Positions 32,355 to 41,961 of a DNA stretch of 64,000 nucleotides are shown here, in pieces (the stretch's first letter is position 1; each line of letters starts with the position of its first letter). The stretch lies in the NCBI RefSeq assembly GCF_039523075.1, contig NZ_BAAAEP010000005.1:49194-113193 (forward strand), given 5' to 3'. Made by a program: the position numbers and the translations under genes. Source of the stretch: Caenispirillum bisanense (GTDB lineage Bacteria > Pseudomonadota > Alphaproteobacteria > Rhodospirillales > Rhodospirillaceae). The notes under the pieces were generated by a model. The model made no database searches and had not been told where the DNA came from. It worked only from the letters and a program-made list of their open reading frames with translations.

Positions 32355-33425
32355 TCAGGCGGCGGCGGGTTCGGACAGGCGATGGGTCGCCTCGAAGCCC
32401 GTCAGGAAGCTGGTCAGGTTGGCCGCCAGATGGTCGACGGCATAGCCGCCTTCCTGGATCAGCACGGTCGGCAGGGCGGCGCCGCCGATCAGGCGGCCGA
32501 GGCGCTCGAAGCCCGGGGTGGTGACGCCGAAGAAGGCCAGCGGGTCATCCTTGAACGTGTCGAAGCCGAGCGACAGCACCATTACCGTCGGCGCGAACCG
32601 GCCGATGGCGCCCAGCGCCTGCTCCACCGCCGCCAGGAAGGCGTCTTCCGTGGTGCCCTGGGGCAGCGGCAGGTTGAGGGTGAAGCCCTCGCCCCGGCCG
32701 GCGCCGCGCTCGTGGCCGTAGCCGGCCATGAAGGGGTAGAAGCTGTTGGGGTCGCCGTGGATGGAGGCGAAGAACACGTCGTCGCGGTCCCAGAAGATGG
32801 CCTGGGTGCCGTTGCCGTGGTGGACATCGACGTCGAACACCGCCACCCGCGGCGGCAGGCCCCGCTCCGCCGCCAGCCGCGCCGCCTCCTGGGCGGCGAT
32901 GGCGGCGTGGTTGAGGTAGCAGAAGCCGCCCGCCATGTCCTTACCGGCATGGTGCCCCGGCGGCCGGCACAGGGCATAGGCCGCCGCTTCCTCGCCCCGC
33001 GCCACCGCCCGCGTTGCCGCCACGGCGCAATCGGCCGCCGCCCGCGTCGCCGCCCAGGTGCCTTCGGCAATGGGGCAGGAGGTGTCGCTCATGTGATAGC
33101 CGGCCTGACCGATGATGCTGGTGGGGTAAGACAGCATGTCCGGCCCGCGATGGACGTGCGGGATGACGGCGGAGGACGAGTCCGGCATGGCCGTCCAGCG
33201 GGCATGGGCGGTTTCCAGGAAAGCGAGGTATTCCGGCGAATGCACCGCCGCGCGGGGGGCCGGACCGGCATCGGGCGCCACCTCCAGCCGGTCGCCGCGC
33301 GCCGTCAGCGCCTCAAGCACCGCCTGCACCCGCTCCGGCTTCTCCGGCACGGGCTTCGGCTGGCCGCGCACCAGGAACTGCGGCGGCCGGTGCAGGGCGG
33401 TATCCGGGTGGTGAAAACACAGCAT
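32355..33425 (-). CDS. Histone deacetylase-family amidohydrolase (acetylpolyamine deacetylase-like)
   Basis: The 356-residue zinc enzyme removes acyl groups from amines. It has the catalytic His pair in RPPGHHAG (about residue 150), the zinc ligands in DVDVHHGNGTQ (about 192-202) and SLGFDTFKDDPL, and the active-site Tyr in EGGYAVDHL. Bacterial homologues cleave acetylpolyamines or acetoin-related substrates. Its place in an operon with an M20 amidohydrolase and a peptide-type importer suggests it deacylates an imported amide. The start MLCFHHPD matches the usual opening of this subgroup. Confidence 0.88.
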   Translation of the reverse strand: MLCFHHPDTALHRPPQFLVRGQPKPVPEKPERVQAVLEALTARGDRLEVAPDAGPAPRAAVHSPEYLAFLETAHARWTAMPDSSSAVIPHVHRGPDMLSYPTSIIGQAGYHMSDTSCPIAEGTWAATRAAADCAVAATRAVARGEEAAAYALCRPPGHHAGKDMAGGFCYLNHAAIAAQEAARLAAERGLPPRVAVFDVDVHHGNGTQAIFWDRDDVFFASIHGDPNSFYPFMAGYGHERGAGRGEGFTLNLPLPQGTTEDAFLAAVEQALGAIGRFAPTVMVLSLGFDTFKDDPLAFFGVTTPGFERLGRLIGGAALPTVLIQEGGYAVDHLAANLTSFLTGFEATHRLSEPAAA

Positions 33426-33463
33426 CGGGGTCTCCTGGGGGCAGGACGGGGGGAGCAGGCGGC

Positions 33464-34708
33464 TCAGCCCGCCCGGGCGGTGGCCAGCACGGCGTCGAAC
33501 AGCACGGCGCAGCCGCGGGCGGCATCCTCGGGGCGGATGTTTTCCGCCTCGTTGTGGCTGATGCCGTCCTCGCAGGGGATGAACACCATGGCGGTGGGGC
33601 AGACGCGGGCGACGTAGACAGCATCGTGGCCGGCGCCCGAAACGATGTCGCGGTGACGGAAGCCGTGGTTCTCCGCCGCCGCCCGCACCCGGCCGACCAG
33701 GGTGGCGTCGAAGGGGGTGGAGGGGAAATGCCAGAACTCGCTGATCTCCACCGCCAGGCCGAGCCCGTCGCAGATGGCCCGCGCCTCGTCGGTGAACCGG
33801 CGGCAGAACCGCTCCAGGGTGGCGTTTTCGGGATGGCGCAGGTCGACGGTCAGGAACACCCGGCCGGGGATGACGTTGCGGGAGTGGGGATGGACATCCA
33901 GGATGCCGACGGTGGCGCAGGCTTCCTCGCCGCCCTCCATGCCGATGCGGTTGACCAGATCCACCACCCGCGCCGCCCCCACCAGGGCATCCTTGCGCAG
34001 CCGCATGGGCGTCGGGCCGGCGTGAGCCTCCTGGCCGGTGATGGTGACTTCATACCACCGCTGCCCCTGGGCGCCGGTGACGACGCCCACCTCCATGCCC
34101 TCGTGCTCCAGGATCGGCCCCTGCTCGATATGGGCCTCGAAGTAGGCGGCGAAGGGCCGCCGGCGGTGATCGGCCTCCGCCGCGCCGCGCCAGCCGAGGC
34201 GGTCCAGCTCGTTCCCCAGGCGGGCGCCGTCCTGGCCGATCTTGTCCAGGATTTCCTCGGCGCCGAACACCCCGGCCCACACCCCGGAGCCCATCATGGG
34301 CGGCGAGAAGCGGGCGCCTTCCTCGTTCAGCCACACGGCGACCTCGACGGCGCGCTCCGTCTCGATGCCGCCGTCGGCCAGGGTGCGCAATACCTCCAGC
34401 CCCGCCAGCACGCCATAGACGCCATCGAAGCGGCCACCGGTCGGCTGGGTGTCGAGGTGGCTGCCCATGACCACCGGCGGCAGGTCGGGGTTGCTGCCCT
34501 CGCGGCGGACGAACAGGTTGCCGATGCCGTCGGTGATCACGCGGCAGCCGGCCTCTTCGGCCCAGCGGCGGAACAGGGCGCGGCCGGCGGCATCCTCGTC
34601 GGTGGCGGCCAGGCGGCGGCTGCCGCCCTTGTCGGTGGCGCCGATGGCGGCCATCTGCATCAGGCTGTCCCACAGGCGGGCGCCGTTGATGGGAGAGGTG
34701 GCGGACAT
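33464..34708 (-). CDS. M20-family zinc amidohydrolase (N-carbamoyl-amino acid / ureidopropionase-like)
   Basis: The 414-residue protein belongs to the allantoate amidohydrolase/N-carbamoyl-L-amino-acid hydrolase group. Metal-binding and catalytic segments are visible: GSHLDTQPTGGRFDGVYGVLAGLE (His83 and Asp94 region), WLNEEGARF, EAHIEQGPILE, GQEAHAGPTPM and the C-terminal GAGHDAVYVA and ISHNEAEN. These enzymes cut a carbamoyl or related amide C-N bond. The exact substrate cannot be told from sequence. It sits mid-operon, 38 bases upstream of the deacetylase gene. Confidence 0.9.
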   Translation of the reverse strand: MSATSPINGARLWDSLMQMAAIGATDKGGSRRLAATDEDAAGRALFRRWAEEAGCRVITDGIGNLFVRREGSNPDLPPVVMGSHLDTQPTGGRFDGVYGVLAGLEVLRTLADGGIETERAVEVAVWLNEEGARFSPPMMGSGVWAGVFGAEEILDKIGQDGARLGNELDRLGWRGAAEADHRRRPFAAYFEAHIEQGPILEHEGMEVGVVTGAQGQRWYEVTITGQEAHAGPTPMRLRKDALVGAARVVDLVNRIGMEGGEEACATVGILDVHPHSRNVIPGRVFLTVDLRHPENATLERFCRRFTDEARAICDGLGLAVEISEFWHFPSTPFDATLVGRVRAAAENHGFRHRDIVSGAGHDAVYVARVCPTAMVFIPCEDGISHNEAENIRPEDAARGCAVLFDAVLATARAG

Positions 34709-34747
34709 GGATGTGGTTTCCTTCCTCTGCGTTTCTTGTCGGGGTGG

Positions 34748-35758
34748 TCAGGCCGCCTTGGCCGCCGTGGCATCACCCCGCCGCTGCGCCCGCATGTCGG
34801 TGAGGGCGGCGATGGTGTCGATGATCGGCGTCGGCACCCCCACCAGCGCCCCCAGCTCCGCCACCGAGCGGACGATGGCGTCGGTCTCCAGCCGGCGGCC
34901 GGCGTCCATGTCCTGCAACATGCTAGTGCGGTAGTCGCCCACCGACTGGGCCGAGGCCAGGCGGGCGTCGATGTCGGTGGTGAAGTGCACGCCCAGCCGC
35001 TCGCCCACCGCCCGCGCCTCCTCCATCAGCGCCCGCGCCACCGCCCGGGTGCCGGGGTCGGCGCACAGCTGGCCCATGGTGGCGCCGGTCAGCGCGCTCA
35101 TGGGGTTGAAGGCGAGATTGCCCCACAGCTTGACCCAGATGTCGCCGCGGATGTCGAGGCTGCCGCGGGCCTGGAACCCGGCCTGGGCGAACAGTTCCAC
35201 CACCGCCTCCACCGCCGCCGTGCGACGGCCGAGCGGGTCGCCGAAGATGAAGCGCTGGTCGTCGACGTGACGGATGCGCCCCGGCCCCTCCCCCTCCACC
35301 GACACCCAGGTGGCGGAACCGACCACCCGGTCCGGCGGGATGGCCCGCCACAGCAGGCCATCGGGGTCCACCGAGCGCAGGCGGTACGATCCCAGCGGCT
35401 CCGGCTGGCCGAGCGGGTACCACCAGGGAATGCCGTTGATCATGGGCACGACGACGGTCTGCGGCCCCATCAGGCTCGACAGGGTATCCAGCACGCCCGA
35501 CAGCGCATGGGCCTTGACGCACAGGAACACGATGTCCTGCGCCCCGGCCGACAGGGCATCGTCGGTGACCGTCACCGGCACCCGGCTGACCCGGCCGAGC
35601 GGCGTCGCCATGGTGATGCCGTCGCGGCGGATGACCTCGGCGGTGCCGCTGCGGGCGACCAGGGTGACGGCGGCCGGGGTGGCGCCGGTCAGCCGTGCCG
35701 CCAGCAGACAGCCGATGGCACCGGCCCCGACGATGGCGACGGAGGGGGCGCCGCTCAT
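34748..35758 (-). CDS. Ketopantoate reductase-family (ApbA/PanE-like) oxidoreductase
   Basis: The 336-residue protein opens with an NADP-binding fold (VAIVGAGAIGCLLAARL) and has the family blocks VKAHALSGVLDTL, NGIPWWYPLG and KLWGNLAFNPMSALTGATMGQL with the catalytic Lys of the IWVKLWGN motif. PanE reduces 2-dehydropantoate to pantoate, but many operon-encoded paralogues act on other 2-oxo acids. Its start overlaps the end of the ABC ATPase gene by four bases, so it belongs to the transporter operon and probably works on the imported compound or a product of it. Confidence 0.85.
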   Translation of the reverse strand: MSGAPSVAIVGAGAIGCLLAARLTGATPAAVTLVARSGTAEVIRRDGITMATPLGRVSRVPVTVTDDALSAGAQDIVFLCVKAHALSGVLDTLSSLMGPQTVVVPMINGIPWWYPLGQPEPLGSYRLRSVDPDGLLWRAIPPDRVVGSATWVSVEGEGPGRIRHVDDQRFIFGDPLGRRTAAVEAVVELFAQAGFQARGSLDIRGDIWVKLWGNLAFNPMSALTGATMGQLCADPGTRAVARALMEEARAVGERLGVHFTTDIDARLASAQSVGDYRTSMLQDMDAGRRLETDAIVRSVAELGALVGVPTPIIDTIAALTDMRAQRRGDATAAKAA

Positions 35759-37476
35759 GCCACCGCCCCCCGGCCACTGCTGCCGCCGCCGCCGGCTGCC
35801 AGCGCGGCGGCGGCCTGATCCCGGCGCAGGTGGCGCAGGTCTTCGGGGATTTCCCAGCCCTTGCCAGGAATGGCGTCGAGCAGGGTGCGGGTGTAGGGGT
35901 GCTGCGGGTTCTGGAAAACCTCGCGGGCGGTGTTCATCTCCACCACGCGGCCCTTCTGCATCACCGCGATGGTGTCACACACCTGCGCCGCCACCCGCAG
36001 GTCGTGGGTGATGAACAGCATGGCGAGGCCGAGGCGGTGGCGGATGTCGTCCAGCAGCTCCAGCACCTGGGTCTGCACCGACACGTCAAGCGCCGACACC
36101 GGCTCGTCGGCGATGATCAGCTTGGGCTCCAGCGCCAGGGCGCGGGCGATGGAAATGCGCTGGCGCTGGCCGCCGGAGAACTCGTGCGGGTAGCGGTCGA
36201 CCGCGTTGGCCGGCAGACCCACCAGCCGCAGCAGCTCGCGCGCCCGTTCCATGGCCTTGGCGTGGGAGGTGCCGAAGGCGACCGGCCCCTGGGCGATGAT
36301 CTCCCCCACCTTGTGGCGCGGGTTGAGCGACGCATAGGGGTCCTGGAAGATCATCTGGATGTCCTTGCGGACCGGCCGGAACTGCTTGCGGCTGAGGCTC
36401 ACCAGGTCTTGCCCGCCGTAGAGGATGCGGCCGCCGTCGGCCTTGTGCAGCCCGACGATGCAGCGCCCGAGGGTGGACTTGCCCGACCCGCTCTCGCCCA
36501 CCACGCCCACCGTCTCGCCGGGGTGGATGGTCAGGGTGATGTCGTCGCCGGCGATGATCTCCCGCCCCTTGCGCAGGAAGCCGCCGCCCAGGCGGAAGAC
36601 CTTGCGCACCTTTTCCGCCTGCAGCAGCGCCTCGCCGCTTTTCAGGAAGTCGTCGCGGTGCTCGATGTAATGGGGCACGGCGGCGATCAGGTGGCGGGTA
36701 TAGGGGTGCTGCGGCGCGTTCAGCATCTGCGCCGCCGGCCCGATCTCGACGCAGCGGCCGTGCTGCATGACGGCGACGGAAGTGGCGATTTCCGCCACCA
36801 CGCCGAAATCGTGGGTGATGAACATGACGCCCATCTCCTTCTCCGCCTGCAGCTTGCGGATGAGGTCGAGGATCTGCTTCTGGGTCGTCACGTCCAGCGC
36901 CGTGGTCGGCTCGTCGGCGATCAGGATGTCGGGTTCCAGCGCCAGGGCCATGGCGATCATCACCCGCTGGCGCTGACCGCCCGACAGGCGGAACGGATAG
37001 CTGCGGCGCAGGTGTTCCGGGTCCGGCAGGCCGACGTCGGCCAGCAGCTGCACGACGCGGGCGCGGCGGGCGGCGGCATCCATGTCGGAATGGGCCTTCA
37101 GGCTTTCCTCGATCTGGTCGCCGACGGTCATCAGCGGATTGAGGGCGGTCATCGGCTCCTGGAAGATCATGGCGATGCGGCCGCCGCGCAGGGCGCGCTG
37201 CTCCCGCTCGCTCATGGTCAGGATGTCGCGGCCGCGATAGAGCGCCTGCCCGCCCGTCACCCGCACATGCGGCTTCGGCAGCAGGCCCATGACGGCATGG
37301 GCGGTCATCGACTTGCCGGAGCCGGACTCGCCGACCACGCACAGGATCTCGTTCTTGCGGATGGTCAGCGAGATGCCTTCCACCGCGTTGGGCCGGTCCG
37401 CCCCCTGCGGCAGGGCGACGGTGAGGTCGCGGACGTCGAGCAGGATGTCCGTATCGCTGTCGGTGCGGGTCATCAT
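35755..37476 (-). CDS. Fused dipeptide/nickel-type ABC transporter ATP-binding protein (DppD-DppF)
   Basis: The 573-residue protein carries two ABC ATPase domains in one chain, equal to DppD and DppF together. Domain 1 has Walker A GESGSGKS (about residue 45), signature LSGGQRQRVMIAMAL and Walker B ILIADEPTTALD. Domain 2 has GESGSGKST (about residue 350), FSGGQRQRISIARAL and LIIADEPVSALD, with the C-terminal QNPQHPYTRTLLDAIPG tail of this family. It energises import through the two permeases upstream. The start overlaps the permease stop by ATGA; a second ATG three bases on (37473) has the better-spaced GGGGA ribosome-binding site. Confidence 0.93.
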   Translation of the reverse strand: MMTRTDSDTDILLDVRDLTVALPQGADRPNAVEGISLTIRKNEILCVVGESGSGKSMTAHAVMGLLPKPHVRVTGGQALYRGRDILTMSEREQRALRGGRIAMIFQEPMTALNPLMTVGDQIEESLKAHSDMDAAARRARVVQLLADVGLPDPEHLRRSYPFRLSGGQRQRVMIAMALALEPDILIADEPTTALDVTTQKQILDLIRKLQAEKEMGVMFITHDFGVVAEIATSVAVMQHGRCVEIGPAAQMLNAPQHPYTRHLIAAVPHYIEHRDDFLKSGEALLQAEKVRKVFRLGGGFLRKGREIIAGDDITLTIHPGETVGVVGESGSGKSTLGRCIVGLHKADGGRILYGGQDLVSLSRKQFRPVRKDIQMIFQDPYASLNPRHKVGEIIAQGPVAFGTSHAKAMERARELLRLVGLPANAVDRYPHEFSGGQRQRISIARALALEPKLIIADEPVSALDVSVQTQVLELLDDIRHRLGLAMLFITHDLRVAAQVCDTIAVMQKGRVVEMNTAREVFQNPQHPYTRTLLDAIPGKGWEIPEDLRHLRRDQAAAALAAGGGGSSGRGAVA

Positions 37477-38315
37477 GCCTTCCCCTTGCGGGCCAGTTTC
37501 GGGTTGAGCGCGTCGTTGAGCCCCTCGCCCACCAGGTTGAGGGCCAGTACCGTCAGCAGGATGGCGATGCCGGGGAAGAAGCTCATCCACCACGCCTGCC
37601 GGATCACCGTGCGGGCGGCGCCGATCATGTAGCCCCAGCTCATGACGTTGGGATCGCCAAGGCCGAGGAAGCTGAGGGAGCTTTCCAGCAGGATCGCCGT
37701 CGCCACCATCAGCGAGGCCGAGACGATGATCGGCGACAGGCTGTTCGGCAGGATGTGGCGGAAGATGATGGTGCCGGTGCCCTGGCCGGTGGTCACCGCC
37801 GCCTGCACGAACTCCCGCGACCGCAGGGCCATGAACTCGCCGCGGGCCAGGCGGGCCAGCGGCGGCCAGCTGACGATGGCGATGGCGATGACGATGTTGG
37901 CGATGGTGGGCGTGAAGATGGCCACCAGCACCACCGCCAGCACGAAGTTGGGGATGGTCTGGAACAGTTCGGTGAAGCGCATGATGGCATCGTCCACCCG
38001 GCCGCCGTGGAAGCCGGCGACGGCGCCCAGGGTGACGCCGATCAGCAGCGCCACGGCGGTGGAGGTGAGCCCGATCAGCAGCGACACGCGGGCGCCGTGG
38101 ACGATGCCGGCGGCGATGTCGCGGCCGAGGGTGTCGGAGCCGAGCAGCGCATCCTCCGACCCCGGCGGCTGGAACGGCATGGCGGTCATCTCCCACGGAC
38201 TGGCGGGATAGATGAAATCGGCCAGCAGGGCGCACAGCACCACCAGCGCCAGGATGCCGAGACCGATGACGGCGCCGCGGTTGCGGGCGAAGGCCTTCCA
38301 GAAGTCGCGGGTCAT
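37473..38315 (-). CDS. Dipeptide-type ABC transporter permease (DppC-like)
   Basis: The 280-residue inner-membrane protein has six hydrophobic helices and the DppC/OppC motifs: an N-terminal cytoplasmic FWKAFARNRGAVIGL segment, LLGSDTLGRDIAAGIVHGARVSL, and the EAA-type loop REFVQAAVTTGQGTGTIIFRHILPNSLSP. It pairs with the DppB-like permease, two bases upstream in the operon, to form the channel. Confidence 0.94.
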   Translation of the reverse strand: MTRDFWKAFARNRGAVIGLGILALVVLCALLADFIYPASPWEMTAMPFQPPGSEDALLGSDTLGRDIAAGIVHGARVSLLIGLTSTAVALLIGVTLGAVAGFHGGRVDDAIMRFTELFQTIPNFVLAVVLVAIFTPTIANIVIAIAIVSWPPLARLARGEFMALRSREFVQAAVTTGQGTGTIIFRHILPNSLSPIIVSASLMVATAILLESSLSFLGLGDPNVMSWGYMIGAARTVIRQAWWMSFFPGIAILLTVLALNLVGEGLNDALNPKLARKGKA

Positions 38316-38316
38316 G

Positions 38317-39294
38317 TCAGGCCACCTCGATGCGCGGGTCGACCAGCGAATAGACGAGGTCGGTCAGGATGTTGAAGACGATCACCAACACCGAGGTGAC
38401 GAAGAAGATGCCGAGCAGCACCTGGTAGTCGCGCTGCAGCACCGCATCGAAGGCCAGCCGCCCGATGCCCGGCCAGGCGAACACCGTCTCGATGAGGATG
38501 GACCCGCCGACCAGATGCCCGGCCTGGATGCCGGCGAAGGTGATGACCGGCAGGATGGCGTTGCGCAGCACATGCTTGAGCACGATGCGCGTCTCGCCGA
38601 GGCCCTTGGCGCGGGCCGTCTTCACGAAGTCCATGTCGCGCACCTCCAGGATGGAGGCGCGGGTCAGGCGGGCATAGACCGCCATGTAGAACAGGCCGAG
38701 CGTCACCACCGGCAGCACCATGTGGCGGGCGATGTCGAGCACCCGCTCGAAGCCGGTGTAGCCGGCGCCGATGCTCTCGTAGCCGAAGGCCGGCAGCCAG
38801 CCGAGCTGGACCGAGAACAGCAGGATCAGCATGAGGCCGACCCAGAAGATGGGGGTGGCGTAGCTGACCAGCGCCAGCACGGTGATGGCGCTGTCCGACC
38901 AGCGGCCGACGTTCATCGCCGCCAGGGTGCCGAGCGCGATGCCGGCGGCCAGCGCCAGGGCAAACGCGGTGCCGGTGAGGATGAGCGTCGCCGGCAGGCG
39001 GTCGGCGATCAGATCCCACACCGGCCGCTGCTGGCGGTAGGAATAGCCGAGATCGCCCATGGCCACGTCGCGCACGTAGATGCCGAGCTGGACATGCAGC
39101 GGCCGGTCGAGGCCGAACTGCTCGCGCAGCTGCTGGACGTACTGCTCGTCGGCGGCACCGGCTTCGCCGGCCATCACCATGGCCGGGTCGCCGGGCGCGG
39201 CGCGCACCAGCAGGAAATTGATCACCACGATGGCGAGCAGGATGAAGACGGCCTTGAACAGCCGCCTTCCCAGGAACGATGCGATGCCGGCCAT
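38317..39294 (-). CDS. Dipeptide-type ABC transporter permease (DppB-like)
   Basis: The 325-residue protein has six membrane helices, the N-terminal FLGRRLFKAVFILLAIVVINFLLVRAAPGDPA opening of DppB/OppB proteins, and the coupling-loop segment DFVKTARAKGLGETRIVLKHVLRNAILPV. It lies between the substrate-binding protein and the DppC-like permease and forms half of the transport channel. Confidence 0.94.
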   Translation of the reverse strand: MAGIASFLGRRLFKAVFILLAIVVINFLLVRAAPGDPAMVMAGEAGAADEQYVQQLREQFGLDRPLHVQLGIYVRDVAMGDLGYSYRQQRPVWDLIADRLPATLILTGTAFALALAAGIALGTLAAMNVGRWSDSAITVLALVSYATPIFWVGLMLILLFSVQLGWLPAFGYESIGAGYTGFERVLDIARHMVLPVVTLGLFYMAVYARLTRASILEVRDMDFVKTARAKGLGETRIVLKHVLRNAILPVITFAGIQAGHLVGGSILIETVFAWPGIGRLAFDAVLQRDYQVLLGIFFVTSVLVIVFNILTDLVYSLVDPRIEVA

Positions 39295-39416
39295 GGCCGT
39301 TCAGCCCTCTTCGCTGGGAAAGACATGGATGAAAGGACTGCGGGGCGGCGCGTGGCCGGCGGCGTCGGCGCCGCCCCACAGGATGCGCGGTCAGGCAGGG
39401 AGGGGGAGCGACCGCG

Positions 39417-41045
39417 TCACTTCTTGTCGACCCACACGTCGGCGAAGTTCTCCGTCGTGCCGATGGCGGTGGTGACGGCGTTGTGGACGCGCTTGTTCAC
39501 GAAGGTCGGGAACTCCATCTCCAGCAGCCAGATCACCGGCAGTTCGTCGGTGAGGATGCGCTGCACCTCGCTGAACTGTTCCTGCCGCTTGGCGGGATCG
39601 TTCTCGACGGCGGCGGCGGCGAACAGTTCATCCACCCGCGGATTGCTGTAGCCCATGGTGTTGGAGAACATCACGCCCTGGCGGATGTTGTCGGAGATGT
39701 AGGTGCGCGCCACGCCCAGCGACGGATCGCCGTACTGGTAGACGAAGTTGGTGGTGGCCTGATAATCCCAGTTGGACACCTTCTGCACCCAGCCGGCGAC
39801 GTCGGAGCTTTCCAGGTTCACCTTGACGCCGACCTTGCCCCAGGCCTGGCGCAGGTACTCGCCAAGGCGGGCCCAGGTCTCGCCGTAGGGCATGGGGGTG
39901 AGGGTGATTTCCGCCCGCACGCCGCCGGCGCCCGGCTTCAGGCCCATTTCATCCAGCAGCGCCTCGGCCTTGGCCGGGTCGAAGGGGTAGTGGGTCTTGT
40001 CCGGCTCGAACCCGGCGGTGACCGAGTTCACCGGCCCGGTGGCGACGCGGCCGAGGCTGAACCACACCTTGTCGCGGATGAACTTGCGGTCGATGGCGTA
40101 GGACAGCGCCTGACGGAAGCGCTTGTCGTCGAACGGCGCGACGCGGTGGTTGATCTCGATCCACGACAGCGGGGCGACGAATTCGTAGCCCTTGGTGGTC
40201 AGTTCCAGGTGCGGCAGCGCCTTCAGGCGCGGCACGTCGAAGGGCTCGATGTCGTTGAACTGGCTGATGTCGGCCTGCCCGGTCTCCAGCGCCAGGGCGC
40301 GGCTGGCGGCATCGGGGATGACGCGGAAGAAGATGGCGTCCAGATAGGGCTTGCCCTCCTGGTAGTAGTTCTCGTTCTTTACCAGCTTGATGTGGCTGCC
40401 CTTGATCCACTCGCCGAACTTGAACGGGCCGGTGCCGATGGGCGTGGCGTTCTGGGGGTTCTGCTTGTAGTCGGTGCCGTCGTAGATGTGGGCCGGCATC
40501 ATCGGCGCCGACGACACCTCGAACGCCTTCAGGAAAGCCGGGAACGGCTGCTTCAGGGTGAAGACGACGGTGTGGTCGTCGGGCGCCTCCACCTTCTCCA
40601 CGTGGCTGAAGTTGCCGCGGGCACGCGGGTGCGTCTCGGGCAGGAACTTGGTGGTGGTGAACACCACGTCCTTGGCGGTGAACGGCTGGCCGTCGTGCCA
40701 GGTGACGTTCTGGCGCAGCTTGAAGGTATAGGTCAGGCCGTCTTCCGACACTTCCCAGCTTTCCGCCAGCGACGGCATGGGGGTCAGGTCATGGGCGTAG
40801 GTGAGCAGGCCTTCATAGATCTTGCCGGCCACCGTCTGGGTCGGGCCCTGCTGGTTGAGGCCGAGCACCAGGATCGGCGGCTCCGGCTGGACGATGACGT
40901 TGAGGGTGCCGCCGCTCTGCGGCTGTTCCTGCGCCATGGCGGCCGTCGGCAGCACCGTGGTGGCGGCGGCGAAGGGCGCCAGCAGGGCCGCCGCGACGGC
41001 CCCCGAAGCGGCCATGCGCCGCAGGAATGCAAGTCGGTTGCTCAT
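39417..41045 (-). CDS. Peptide/nickel-type ABC transporter substrate-binding protein (family 5)
   Basis: The 542-residue periplasmic protein has a signal peptide (about residues 1-33, ending TAAMAQ) and the family 5 features: GGTLNVIVQPEPPILVLG near the start, PSLAESWEVSEDGLTYTFKLRQNVTWHDGQPFTAKDVVF, and IGTGPFKFGEWIKGSHIKLVKNENY. It sets which compound the transporter takes up; family 5 members bind peptides, amino acid conjugates, opines and other amides. The ATG at 41045 was chosen because the signal peptide starts there. The gene follows the class II aldolase gene after 163 bases. Confidence 0.93.
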   Translation of the reverse strand: MSNRLAFLRRMAASGAVAAALLAPFAAATTVLPTAAMAQEQPQSGGTLNVIVQPEPPILVLGLNQQGPTQTVAGKIYEGLLTYAHDLTPMPSLAESWEVSEDGLTYTFKLRQNVTWHDGQPFTAKDVVFTTTKFLPETHPRARGNFSHVEKVEAPDDHTVVFTLKQPFPAFLKAFEVSSAPMMPAHIYDGTDYKQNPQNATPIGTGPFKFGEWIKGSHIKLVKNENYYQEGKPYLDAIFFRVIPDAASRALALETGQADISQFNDIEPFDVPRLKALPHLELTTKGYEFVAPLSWIEINHRVAPFDDKRFRQALSYAIDRKFIRDKVWFSLGRVATGPVNSVTAGFEPDKTHYPFDPAKAEALLDEMGLKPGAGGVRAEITLTPMPYGETWARLGEYLRQAWGKVGVKVNLESSDVAGWVQKVSNWDYQATTNFVYQYGDPSLGVARTYISDNIRQGVMFSNTMGYSNPRVDELFAAAAVENDPAKRQEQFSEVQRILTDELPVIWLLEMEFPTFVNKRVHNAVTTAIGTTENFADVWVDKK

Positions 41046-41208
41046 GACTTCACTGACCTTCCCTGTTGTCGCTGTTTGTGGTTTGGCAAGACGGCCGCCC
41101 GGAAGCCACCGGCCGCGGGCAACAGGCCGCCGTCCCCCGCCGCGAACCTGCGGGGGCAACTGGTTCCTCGATCCGATCCGATCCGCGCCGGCGGCGCGCA
41201 GCCTGCCG

Positions 41209-41961
41209 CTAGTCGCGGAAGCCGGCGCCGTCCTGCTGTTCCACCCAGCGCAGCAGCGGTGCCCATTCCAGCACCCCGGCGCGCGGGTAGACCTCTTCGT
41301 ACTGGCGGGCGGTGTGCTCGCAGACTGCCGCCGGCGGCGTCACCACCGGGCGGCCGCCGGACAGGGCGGCGATCTGGGTCTTGCAGGCCTGTTCCAGGTC
41401 GACCATCAGCACCGCCGCTTCCGGCACGTCCTGGCCGACGGTGAGCATGCCGTGGTTGCGCAGGATCATGGTGTGGTGGCGGCCCAGGTCGGACGCCAGC
41501 CGCACCCGTTCCTCGTGGTTCAGCGCGATGCCTTCATAGTCGTGGTAGGCGACGCGGTTGTACCAGCGCAGGGCGTGCTGGCTGAGGGGCATCAGCCCCT
41601 CTTCCATGGCGCTGACGGCCATGCCGGCGGTGGTGTGCAGGTGGACGGCACAGCCGACATCGGGCCGCGCCATGTAGATCGCCGAGTGGATGGTGAAGCC
41701 GGCGGGGTTGGCCTCGCCGTCGCTGCCCTCGGCCAGCTTGCCGTCGATGTCCACCTTCACCAGGTTGGACGCCGTGACCTCGTGGAACATCAGGCCGTAG
41801 GGGTTGATGAGGAAGTGCCCGTCCTCCCCCGGCACCCGCGCCGACATGTGGGTGTAGATCAGGTCGGTCATGCCGAGCAGGTGGAACAGACGGTAGGCGG
41901 CGGCCAGATCGACGCGGGTCTTCCACTCCGCGGCCGACACCTTGCCCTGCTTCGAGGCCAT
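41209..41961 (-). CDS. Class II aldolase/adducin family protein
   Basis: The 250-residue protein has the zinc-binding HLHTTAGMAVSAM block (HxH near residue 113), a second histidine in LRNHGMLTVGQ and a TGxxDxxxxHMSAR-like LTDLIYTHMSARVPGEDGHFLINPYG segment. Class II aldolases cleave or epimerise phospho-sugars or hydroxy-acids with zinc. It is the first gene of the long leftward operon. The ATG at 41961 has GGGAGAG eight bases before it; a GTG three codons upstream is less likely. The reaction in this pathway is unknown. Confidence 0.88.
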   Translation of the reverse strand: MASKQGKVSAAEWKTRVDLAAAYRLFHLLGMTDLIYTHMSARVPGEDGHFLINPYGLMFHEVTASNLVKVDIDGKLAEGSDGEANPAGFTIHSAIYMARPDVGCAVHLHTTAGMAVSAMEEGLMPLSQHALRWYNRVAYHDYEGIALNHEERVRLASDLGRHHTMILRNHGMLTVGQDVPEAAVLMVDLEQACKTQIAALSGGRPVVTPPAAVCEHTARQYEEVYPRAGVLEWAPLLRWVEQQDGAGFRD

